NCBI GenBank assembly: GCA_964655485.1
Contig: CAZZMS010000098.1
Location: forward strand, 1 to 13,589
DNA from: JANWYU01 sp964655485
Lineage (GTDB): Bacteria > Bdellovibrionota > Bdellovibrionia > Bdellovibrionales > Bdellovibrionaceae
Length of the DNA stretch: 13,589 bases
Reading direction: 5' to 3'
Part shown: positions 7,469 to 13,589 of the stretch, one piece after another
How positions within the stretch are numbered: the first letter of the stretch is position 1
Layout of the letters: each line of letters begins with the position of its first letter
Translations under genes and position numbers: made by a program
The notes under the pieces: model-generated
What the model saw: only the letters and a program-made list of their open reading frames with translations
Told to the model about the DNA's origin: nothing
Database searches by the model: none

Positions 7469-7496
7469 AATTTATTGACCCACTATGTAATGCCAA
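7469..7496 (-). promoter_or_regulatory. Candidate sigma-70-like promoter for the small secreted protein gene
   Basis: On the minus strand TTGGCA (7491-7496) and TAAATT (7469-7474) are separated by 16 bases, matching 5 of 6 and 4 of 6 consensus positions. The -10 box would be about 60 bases upstream of the ATG at 7408. Suggestive only. Confidence 0.3.
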
Positions 7497-7514
7497 GCAG
7501 CATTAGTTCTTCTA

Positions 7515-7573
7515 TCTGAAAAATTTTCTCGTTTATAGTTTTGTTGCTGGGGGCTTTTCGCTCGGCCTGGGGC
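7515..7573. repeat. Dispersed intergenic repeat, copy B (degenerate, T-rich part)
   Basis: This stretch follows the same order as copy A: TCTGAAAAATTTTCTC, then TTTATAGTTTTG, then GGGGGCTTTTCGCTCGG and CTGGGGC. It lacks the long right-hand arm of the inverted repeat. It lies in the 322-base gap (7409-7730) between the divergent secreted-protein and transporter genes; apart from this copy and the two dyads listed separately, I see no other feature in that gap. Confidence 0.45.
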
Positions 7574-7628
7574 AGATGTATCACCAAATTGAATTTCAAG
7601 GCGTCATTGAACGAATTAGTGGCGACTA

Positions 7629-7644
7629 GTTAAAGAGCTTTAAC
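7629..7644. promoter_or_regulatory. Operator-like dyad 1 upstream of the transporter
   Basis: GTTAAAG-AG-CTTTAAC is a perfect 7-base dyad around a 2-base centre, about 90 bases before the transporter start. A symmetrical 16-base site of this form is typical of repressor operators, but no regulator gene is next to it. Confidence 0.3.
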
Positions 7645-7688
7645 GAGCGAAGTAGAAGCGGGGAGAGTTTTCTGAGCTCTTAAAATGC

Positions 7689-7704
7689 GGTAATTCCTGT
7701 TACC
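7689..7704. promoter_or_regulatory. Operator-like dyad 2 upstream of the transporter
   Basis: GGTAA-TTCCTG-TTACC is a perfect 5-base dyad with a 6-base spacer, ending 26 bases before the transporter ATG. A TAAAAT box (7681-7686) just upstream could be a -10 element, though no matching -35 box is present. The site would then overlap the transcription start. Confidence 0.3.
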
Positions 7705-7730
7705 TTCAAACCTCAGGGTCTTGCAACATC

Positions 7731-8993
7731 ATGGACCGAAAAACCTTAGTTTCAAAACGTGTTGAATCAGTTAAGCCCTTATCCCCGGTAGTTAAACACC
7801 TAGGCTGGGTCTCATTTTTTGCCGATGTGGCCAGTGAAATGCTCTACCCTGTTACTCCTATTTTCCTACGGGCGGTGGTGGGCGCGAACATGACTCAGTT
7901 GGGCCTTATTGAGGGGCTTGCAGAGGCTTTAGCGAATTTACTTAAAACCCCCGTGGGACGCTGGTCAGATCGCTTAGGTCAAAGAAAAGTCTTTTTATTT
8001 TTTGGTTACTTGCTTAGTGCTTTGGCTAAACCTGTGCTAGTTTTATCTCAAGTATGGTGGCAGGTTTTTGTTAGCCGCTCCTTAGATCGCTTGGGGAAAG
8101 GTCTAAGAACGGCTCCGCGTGATGCTTGGATTGCAGACGAGGTTCCGCCCAAGGAAAGAGGTCGAGCGTTTGGCTTGCATCGCGCGATGGATACGGCCGG
8201 AGCTGTCGTAGGTCCCCTGATGGCTTTAGTGATTTTGTGGCTTTGGCCCCAGCTCAGCTTGCGTTACTTATATGTGGTAGCCTTGATACCAGGACTTGTT
8301 TCTGTGTGGTTGGTTTGGCGTTTGAACGAGAAAAAAAAGGCTGTTTCTTACGTAACATGGCAGAAAAAAGAAGATTTGCGAGATTTGTCCACTCCGATAA
8401 TAGCGAATGAGAGTAGCCACACAAGTAGCACATCTCGATCGGTTTTTCTTTTTTTAGGCTTATGGTTTTTGTTTTCTTTGGGTAACTCCAGTGATGCCTT
8501 TTTAATTGTTCGCTTGAAAGAGGCGGGACTGTCGCTGACTCAAGTCGTGTTACTGTATTGTGCCTATAACGGAGTCTATGCGACATTAAGCCCGTTTTTA
8601 GGGCGACTGTCTGATCGATTGGAGAAAGCCAAACTCCTTGCGGGTGGCTTACTGATTTACGTGGCGGTGTACACAGGATTTGCCTTAACGAATCAGCCAG
8701 TAGTCTTAGTCACTTTATTGCTCCTGTATGGGGTTTATCAAGCGGCTACAGATGGGGTAAGTAAGGCATTACTCGCGAATTTGGTGAGTGGAGAGCGGCG
8801 AGGTTACTATATGGGTCTGCATGCCAGCATCACCAGTATGGGGATGTTGCTGGCCAGTCTTGGCGGTGGCTGGCTTTGGGATCGTTGGGGAGCACAAGTG
8901 ACCTTTGGTGCGGGGGCATTCTTTGCCCTTGTGGCCGCTATGGGACTTTGGTTATTCCAAGTCGCTGGTGCTTTTGCCAAGCCTTTGAAGTAG
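7731..8993 (+). CDS. Major facilitator superfamily transporter
   Basis: A 420-residue inner-membrane secondary transporter with about twelve hydrophobic segments in two halves, joined by a polar loop near residues 199-236. The first half has the MFS motif A, GRWSDRLGQRK (76-86), and a degenerate copy, GRLSDRLEKAK (291-301), sits at the same place in the second half. The stretch DRLGKGLRTAPRDAWIADEV (119-138) followed by ERGRAFG is characteristic of a widespread MFS subgroup of unassigned substrate, often annotated only as MFS transporter or drug-efflux-like. The ATG at 7731 has no strong ribosome site; it fits an N-terminal cytoplasmic tail of about 23 residues. Two symmetrical sites lie in the leader. 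The gene converges with 8998-10173 with only 4 bases between the stops. Substrate cannot be told from sequence. Confidence 0.88.
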   Translation: MDRKTLVSKRVESVKPLSPVVKHLGWVSFFADVASEMLYPVTPIFLRAVVGANMTQLGLIEGLAEALANLLKTPVGRWSDRLGQRKVFLFFGYLLSALAKPVLVLSQVWWQVFVSRSLDRLGKGLRTAPRDAWIADEVPPKERGRAFGLHRAMDTAGAVVGPLMALVILWLWPQLSLRYLYVVALIPGLVSVWLVWRLNEKKKAVSYVTWQKKEDLRDLSTPIIANESSHTSSTSRSVFLFLGLWFLFSLGNSSDAFLIVRLKEAGLSLTQVVLLYCAYNGVYATLSPFLGRLSDRLEKAKLLAGGLLIYVAVYTGFALTNQPVVLVTLLLLYGVYQAATDGVSKALLANLVSGERRGYYMGLHASITSMGMLLASLGGGWLWDRWGAQVTFGAGAFFALVAAMGLWLFQVAGAFAKPLK

Positions 8994-8997
8994 AGCC

Positions 8998-10173
8998 TCA
9001 GGCCGCTTTGGCTATGAGACTTTTGCTGTCGAAGCTCCTCAATAAATACAAGTAGGGCTTTTCTTTGATTGCGGCTTTGCGATTTTCTTCCAGAATGTGC
9101 TTGAGCTCGAGATCCTCTGTCCTACGAACTAGCCATTCTACTTGTGCATAGATCTCTCCATTGAAGCGGAACAGGTCAATCCAACTCGATATCAAATTTC
9201 TTACTTCCGCATGCATCCCGCTCTCCCACATGGCTGCAAACTTTGTTGCCATAAGGTCCGAGCTGGGCCACGCATATTGTTGTATTCTTAGGTGAGTTTC
9301 AGTTATTAACTCGAGAATTTGATCAACTTGGCCAGATTTTGCTTTTTCAATGAGAATATTCTCAATCTTATTGGCAATGATATCCCAACTTTTAATGAAT
9401 TTTTGATCGTAAGGAGATAGTTGTATCAAACGGTCCATGATGTTCCAAGCATCATAATGATAACCTGCCAGATCTAAGCTAACCGCATAATCGTACCATA
9501 AGTAAGCTGTTTGGTGAGACAATGGGTAACGTTCGATGAGAGTCTGATATAAATCAGGAATGGCTTTGGAGTGGTGTTTTTCAATCGAAATGATCTCATG
9601 AACAGCCCTTCTTATTTCTGACAGCTCTTCGATGGAGAGGGTCGGTGTGGTTGATTGACTTGTAGGCAAAAAGGAGGACAGTTGATCCTCATCGTCACGA
9701 AGTAAACCGATAGGTCCGTACACGGCTTCAATTTTAGATTTGAGTTTTTTATATTCTTCGTGATTACCGAAGTTTTTATGATAGTAGGCTAAGATCCCCA
9801 AGCACTCTAGATCAGCAAAGCCATTTTGTTCAAGAATATGCCCAACTTCGATCGAGCTTTGGCGAAAGGTAAAATTTCCTAAAGCCACGATTTTATAGTG
9901 CTCAGCCAACTTGCTTAAGGTGATGTGGAGATATCGAATGTGATAATCAGATATGGGCCGGTGTGATTCAATTTTTTGCATGAGATAGTAATAAAGCTCT
10001 TGATAAGGACCATCTTCCAGACATTGTTGGATAAAAAGCATATCCTCATCCCTTTGAGGTAGCGGTGAAAACATTTGTTCCTGATATATGAAAGGTGCTA
10101 CCTCTCGGGCAATTCTTGAAGGATTCGATTGATGCTTTAAGAAGTGAAGGATGTGGTATTGTATGATAGACAT
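8998..10173 (-). CDS. Uncharacterised helical-repeat (TPR-like) protein
   Basis: A 391-residue protein that I do not recognise as a named family. It has no signal peptide or membrane segment and is almost wholly helical in character, with many Tyr, Ile, Leu and Lys. Residues 219-254 (from SHQTAYLWYDYAVSLDLAGY to QLSPYDQ) read like a tetratricopeptide unit, and other stretches (about 185-215, 275-300, 310-345) could be further degenerate helix pairs, so a protein-binding scaffold is plausible. A low-complexity Ser/Thr linker (166-179) separates an N-terminal half from the repeat half. The ATG is preceded by TAGGGGG. Its DNA appears more AT-rich than the flanking genes, which may reflect composition or transfer. 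It stands alone: the transporter converges from the left, and 197 bases separate it from the phosphatase on the right. Confidence 0.7.
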   Translation of the reverse strand: MSIIQYHILHFLKHQSNPSRIAREVAPFIYQEQMFSPLPQRDEDMLFIQQCLEDGPYQELYYYLMQKIESHRPISDYHIRYLHITLSKLAEHYKIVALGNFTFRQSSIEVGHILEQNGFADLECLGILAYYHKNFGNHEEYKKLKSKIEAVYGPIGLLRDDEDQLSSFLPTSQSTTPTLSIEELSEIRRAVHEIISIEKHHSKAIPDLYQTLIERYPLSHQTAYLWYDYAVSLDLAGYHYDAWNIMDRLIQLSPYDQKFIKSWDIIANKIENILIEKAKSGQVDQILELITETHLRIQQYAWPSSDLMATKFAAMWESGMHAEVRNLISSWIDLFRFNGEIYAQVEWLVRRTEDLELKHILEENRKAAIKEKPYLYLLRSFDSKSLIAKAA

Positions 10174-10370
10174 TAAACCCCCTATAACTTTCAGTGGGTG
10201 GGTAGCAACTTCATCGAGAAAAATGAGCCGAAGATAATAGAGATTCTAACAGAACCCTTCCTTAGTCTGGTTGGTGGGAGGTTTACGCAGGATTTTTTAT
10301 TTAGCTCACCCTCATCGGCGGCTGGTGTTATATTAGGACGCTCTGCGAATGGTCGTACGGAATGGATTGA

Positions 10371-11303
10371 TTATTCGTAATTATACTCCTCCCAATGTCT
10401 GGGATAAAACTTCTTCAGAATCTCTAAGCGGCGAGACAAAGTCGCCTCTCGAAGTTTAGTGTCGAATAAAGATTCATTTCGAAGCGAGATAATGTCTTTT
10501 ACCTCGCCAGTCGCATCGTCTAAAACGACGGCTGAAAGTTTGCCAACACGATCATATGTGGCACCTGTATCGATGTAAATTTCCTTGGGGCGAATCTGTA
10601 CATCAGAAACTACCGTATGTCCCATCACCACTCTTTTTTCCCCTTGGTAGCTCCTATCCGTGCCATACTTCCAAACAAGTTCGTCCAAAGGAACATCTTT
10701 GGGGTGCGAGTAACCATGAGGTAGGCCGCCATGAATAAAAAAGAACGCGCGTGATTCGTAATACTTGGGAAAACTTAAAAGGAAAGCCTCGTCCTCTTTT
10801 GTGATCCTACCATCCGCATAATCCAAACAAGCCGCACGGGCCGTATAAAGCTCAAAATACTCTCCCGTAGCATTGGCGTAGTCGTGGTTACTTTGAATGA
10901 TGGTGAGGGTATCAGGGTAAAGCTTTTGAAACTCCCGGGCAATGGCAATGGTTTTTTGCGAATCTAGTCCGCGATCTGTAAGCTCCTGCAAAATCAGCCT
11001 TACAGTTTTAAGGTCGTATGTTTTCTCAATGCGAGTGAGTAGCTGCTCAAAAACGATATACTCAGCATGAACATCGCCCATGGCGATGATGATATTTTCT
11101 CCCGTAAGCTTTTGGGGCTTTTTGGAGGCTCTAGAGGGCCGTGCTGAGCGTTTCTGTGCAGTTCTTGCGCTGGCGGGCCTTTTCAACCTACTAGCCTTTT
11201 GGGGGCCAGTCGGCTTTTTTGCGCTACTCGAGGATAACTTCTGATGAGACTTCTTATTCATGCTGGCCCTTTTTTTGTTTTTATTGGGTAGTCTGCCCAT
11301 CAT
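10371..11303 (-). CDS. PPP-family metallophosphoesterase with basic N-terminal tail
   Basis: Calcineurin-like phosphoesterase of the bacterial PPP (serine/threonine phosphatase or Ap4A-hydrolase-like) group. Counting from ATG 11303, motifs are MGDVH (75-79), TDRGLDS (109-115), SNHDY (138-142), FIHGG (189-193), MGHT (227-230) and IDTGA (244-248). The second metal motif, normally GDxxDRG, reads QELTDRG here, so the bridging Asp is Glu and its Gly is lost. The first ~65 residues are a disordered tail rich in Lys, Arg, Ser and Ala, like nucleic-acid-binding tails. The start is uncertain: GTG 11312, ATG 11303 (or 11300) and ATG 11261 are possible; GGTGATC (11307-11313), complementary to the 16S tail, favours 11303. 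The gene begins within about 10 bases of the pyrE stop, so translation is probably coupled. Substrate is unknown. Confidence 0.82.
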   Translation of the reverse strand: MMGRLPNKNKKRASMNKKSHQKLSSSSAKKPTGPQKASRLKRPASARTAQKRSARPSRASKKPQKLTGENIIIAMGDVHAEYIVFEQLLTRIEKTYDLKTVRLILQELTDRGLDSQKTIAIAREFQKLYPDTLTIIQSNHDYANATGEYFELYTARAACLDYADGRITKEDEAFLLSFPKYYESRAFFFIHGGLPHGYSHPKDVPLDELVWKYGTDRSYQGEKRVVMGHTVVSDVQIRPKEIYIDTGATYDRVGKLSAVVLDDATGEVKDIISLRNESLFDTKLREATLSRRLEILKKFYPRHWEEYNYE

Positions 11304-11313
11304 CCAGATCACC

Positions 11314-11832
11314 CTAATTTTTTAGCTCATCCATCGAAAACAGATACCGCACTTTTAATCCTGCAGCTTCAAGCTTACTAGGGTCACCGCGCAAAATGAC
11401 ACAAATCACGGTATCAATCAAGGCCCCTTCAGCGCGAAGGGCTTCTACACTTTCTAAAACTTGTCCCCCGGTGGTAATCACATCTTCAACAACCACCAGA
11501 GTTTTGCCTTGGATGCTTTCTGCACCTTCAACGATTTTACACGTACCATAGTCTTTGGCTTTTTTGCGCACAAACAGGGCAGGTAGCCCTGTTTTAAGAC
11601 TCAAGGCGGTAGCTAAAGGAATCCCTCCCAGCTCGAGGCCGGCCAGCATCAGGTGGTCTTGCTTCGGTAACAAGGCCATCATGTGTTCACTAATGGCCGA
11701 AAGCAGCGTGGGATCGCTTTCGAAGCGGTATTTGTCGAAGTACTCATGGGAGATTTGGCCAGAGCGGAGTCGGAATTCCCCACGGAGGTAGCTTTTTTCA
11801 AAAATGCGCTTGGCAAGAGTTTGTTTATCCAT
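11314..11832 (-). CDS. pyrE: Orotate phosphoribosyltransferase
   Basis: Converts orotate and PRPP to orotidine 5'-phosphate in pyrimidine synthesis, in the cytoplasm. The PRPP-binding motif LVVVEDVITTGGQ (112-124) with its Glu-Asp pair is intact. The flexible loop region FVRKKAKDYGT (87-97) has the Lys/Arg residues expected, and LAGLELGGIPLATALS (63-78) fits the family. At 172 residues it is shorter than enterobacterial PyrE (about 213) but matches the compact forms seen in many bacteria. GAGG lies 7 bases before the ATG. The phosphatase gene follows almost directly; valS lies 160 bases upstream on the same strand. The compact fold could also be read as a generic phosphoribosyltransferase, but the order of motifs favours PyrE. 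Confidence 0.9.
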   Translation of the reverse strand: MDKQTLAKRIFEKSYLRGEFRLRSGQISHEYFDKYRFESDPTLLSAISEHMMALLPKQDHLMLAGLELGGIPLATALSLKTGLPALFVRKKAKDYGTCKIVEGAESIQGKTLVVVEDVITTGGQVLESVEALRAEGALIDTVICVILRGDPSKLEAAGLKVRYLFSMDELKN

Positions 11833-11915
11833 GGATGTGCCTCACTAAAAGGTTTATAGTAACCTCATGTAATTGTCTGCTAAACATTTAAGATTCGACG
11901 AACTACTAACTCGTC

Positions 11916-11985
11916 CCTGAAAATCCATTTTTACGATTTTTCCCTCCCCTGAGCTTTTTCATTCGCCCGGAGGCCTCTGCACCAA
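11916..11985. repeat. Dispersed intergenic repeat, copy C
   Basis: Sits in the 160-base gap between the end of valS and the start of pyrE. It begins CCTGAAAAT, continues T-rich, then has GAGCTTTTTCATTCGCCC and a GC-rich end CGGAGGCCTCTGCACCA. Positions 11962-11984 match the reverse complement of 6969-6991 exactly over 23 bases, and the flanking GCTTTTTC is shared too. Only one arm is present here, so it cannot form the long hairpin of copy A. Confidence 0.65.
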
Positions 11986-11992
11986 TATATTC

Positions 11993-13589
11993 CTACGTCA
12001 TCTTTAATCGCACAATCGCCTGCTCCAGGCTTTCTTTTTGAAAGCGCAGCTGAACGGCTTGGGCTTTGTCGCTTTCTACGACCTCTGGATCAGCATTTTT
12101 AATAAACTTCTCGTTACCTAAGCGAGCTACCAAAGCTCCTAGGGACTGGTTCACTTTGAGCAAGTTCTTCTCCAGTCGCTTAATCTCCTCTTCTAAGTCA
12201 ATGAGCCCTGATAAAGGGATAATCACCTGAACTCGATATTGTTCTACGGCTACACTCATCACGGCAGACTGCTTAACCTCTTGCTTGGAAGCAATGCTGA
12301 TATCTTTGGTTCGTCCAAGCTTACTCAAAATGCCCTTGTACGCGGAAAGCACTTTCTGTGAGCCTTCGTCTTCCACCTGAAGACGTACTTCAAGCTCCAA
12401 AGCGGGTGAGAGACGATTTTCTCCGCGAATATTGCGAATAGCGTGCAGCACTCCCTTAATGAGTTCCACCTGATGTCCTACATCGACTTGCACCAGCCTT
12501 TTTATTGCACCATGATTATGCGGCGAAGGATAGGCTTGTAGCATACAAGACCCTGAAGTAGCGGGTAGCTGGGAGTAAAGATATTCCGTAACAAAAGGAA
12601 TCATGGGACTTAAAAGTCGCAAGGCTCGTTCAAGTACCAGGCGCATCACCTTGGCTGTCTCGACCTTTTCGGCAGTGGGTGCAGATTCAAAAATGGGCTT
12701 GCTAAACTCAATGTACCAGTCACAAAACTCATGCCACATAAATTGATACAAAGTCCCAGCGGCATCAGAGAAGCGATATTGTTCCCAGGCCTGATGCACC
12801 TGTGATTCCACTTGTAACAGACGGTGCAAGATCCAATGATCAAAAGAGCTCATGTTAACAACCTGTAGCTCTTGTGACCAAGCTTGTTTGGATACGCCCA
12901 AGGCCTCAAAGCGTCCCAAAGCATAGCGGGTGGCATTCCAGATTTTGTTGATAAAATTCCGGTAACCTTGAAGGCGCTCCTCACTGAATTTAAAGTCTTT
13001 TCCGGAGTGGATATGCGCTAAAAATGTCATGCGTAAAGCATCTGCTCCGTACTTTTCAATCATCTCCACAGGATCTACAGAGTTACCCAAGGATTTCGAC
13101 ATTTTGCGGCCCTGCGCGTCCCGCACAAGCCCATGGAGATACACTTTGCGAAAAGGCACATCACCCATGAACTCAAGACCCATCATGACCATGCGAGCTA
13201 CCCAGAAAAATAAAATGTCATGGCCTGTTACTAAAACAGAAGTGGGATAGAAGGTGCTGAGAGCCTCAGTTTCCTTGGGCCAGCCAAGAGTGCTAAAAGG
13301 CCATAAGGCCGAGCTGAACCAGGTGTCCAACACATCCTCGTCCTGAATGATGTTTTTGCTATGACATTTCTCGCAATCTTGCGGGTCGGTTTCACTGACA
13401 GTGGTATACCCACAATCCCGACATTACCACGCGGGAATGCGATGCACCCACCACAGTGGACGAGAAATACGCTAGACCTGACTGTTGTTAAGACAGTGTA
13501 AATAAACCGTAGTACAATGTTCAGGTTCGATTTGAATTCGTCGCATTACCACAACATGTACGGCAGGACGTGCTAGAGTATCGATTTTA
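11993..13589 (-). CDS. valS: Valyl-tRNA synthetase, C-terminal part, cut by the window edge; two in-frame stops near the edge
   Basis: Charges tRNA-Val with valine. The intact part has VLDTWFSSALWPFSTLGWP, KMSKS in GRKMSKSLGN (codons at 13091-13105), an anticodon-binding domain (FDHWILHRLL, then WHEFCDWYIEFSKP) and the C-terminal coiled-coil arm (LEEEIKRLEKNL). Upstream of 13333 the same frame continues to the edge with clear ValS sequence: QDCEKC, CRDCG, then HRIPAW, ISRPLWW, VYLHCLNN and IEPEH. Two stops interrupt it: TAA (13424-13426), where Tyr is expected in HRIPAWYC, and TAG (13472-13474), where Trp is expected in DWCISRQLWW. Several nearby invariant residues are changed too, with no frameshift. 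The gene is normally essential, so sequencing error at a contig end is likelier than decay. The HIGH motif lies beyond the edge. Confidence 0.85.

Noticed and set aside
8126..8586. Frames of 94 and 110 residues within the transporter gene
   Set aside because: Alternative-frame readings of the MFS coding sequence with no domains or ribosome sites.
10198..10380. 60-residue plus-strand reading frame in the gap between the helical-repeat and phosphatase genes
   Set aside because: GTG start without a ribosome site, no recognisable protein features, and its end overlaps the phosphatase gene. The 197-base gap probably holds only the upstream control region of the helical-repeat gene, but I could not place a promoter there.
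1..13589. Search for CRISPR arrays, tRNA or rRNA genes, transposases, phage genes or defence systems
   Set aside because: No regularly spaced repeats, no tRNA-like cloverleaf seen by eye, and no matching proteins; a covariance-model scan would be needed to exclude small RNAs.

Overview
The window looks like ordinary chromosome from a Gram-negative heterotroph with medium G+C and closely packed genes. The gene set is a split acyl-CoA carboxylase, an ornithine-lipid-type acyltransferase pair with an arginase, and core pyrE and valS. It would fit a Bdellovibrionota/Oligoflexia-like or deltaproteobacteria-like lineage. That placement is inference from gene content and feel; no marker gene here settles it.

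Layout. (1) 27-3819, plus strand: a three-gene acyl-CoA carboxylase cluster made of a carboxyltransferase, a biotin carboxylase and a separate small biotin carrier whose N-terminal part resembles the BT linker domain of propionyl-CoA carboxylase alpha chains. (2) 3816-6763: a PlsC/OlsA-type acyltransferase on the minus strand, then, divergently, an arginase and an OlsB-type N-acyltransferase on the plus strand. Read together, these could supply ornithine and add both fatty acids, so the block can be read as an ornithine-lipid locus. (3) 6764-7730: gene-poor DNA with one small secreted protein, two copies of a dispersed repeat (one forms a roughly 105-base imperfect inverted repeat) and two operator-like dyads. 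(4) 7731-8993: a major facilitator transporter, convergent at a 4-base gap with an uncharacterised helical-repeat protein (8998-10173, minus). (5) 10371-13589, all minus strand: valS (running off the right edge), then pyrE, then a PPP-family metallophosphoesterase coupled to pyrE and carrying a basic Lys/Arg/Ser/Ala-rich tail.

Most worth a second look: the ornithine-lipid grouping; the altered metal-binding GDxxDRG motif in the phosphatase, where the neighbouring reading frames hint at a local indel; the dispersed repeat with a 23-base exact match between two distant copies; and the last ~150 bases, where the valS frame continues but carries two stop codons and several changes at normally invariant residues. 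That last pattern suggests low-quality contig-end sequence or a decayed gene. I found no rRNA, tRNA, CRISPR array, insertion sequence or phage gene. I see no strong case for a wholly new system; the ornithine-lipid block and the repeat family are the best leads.
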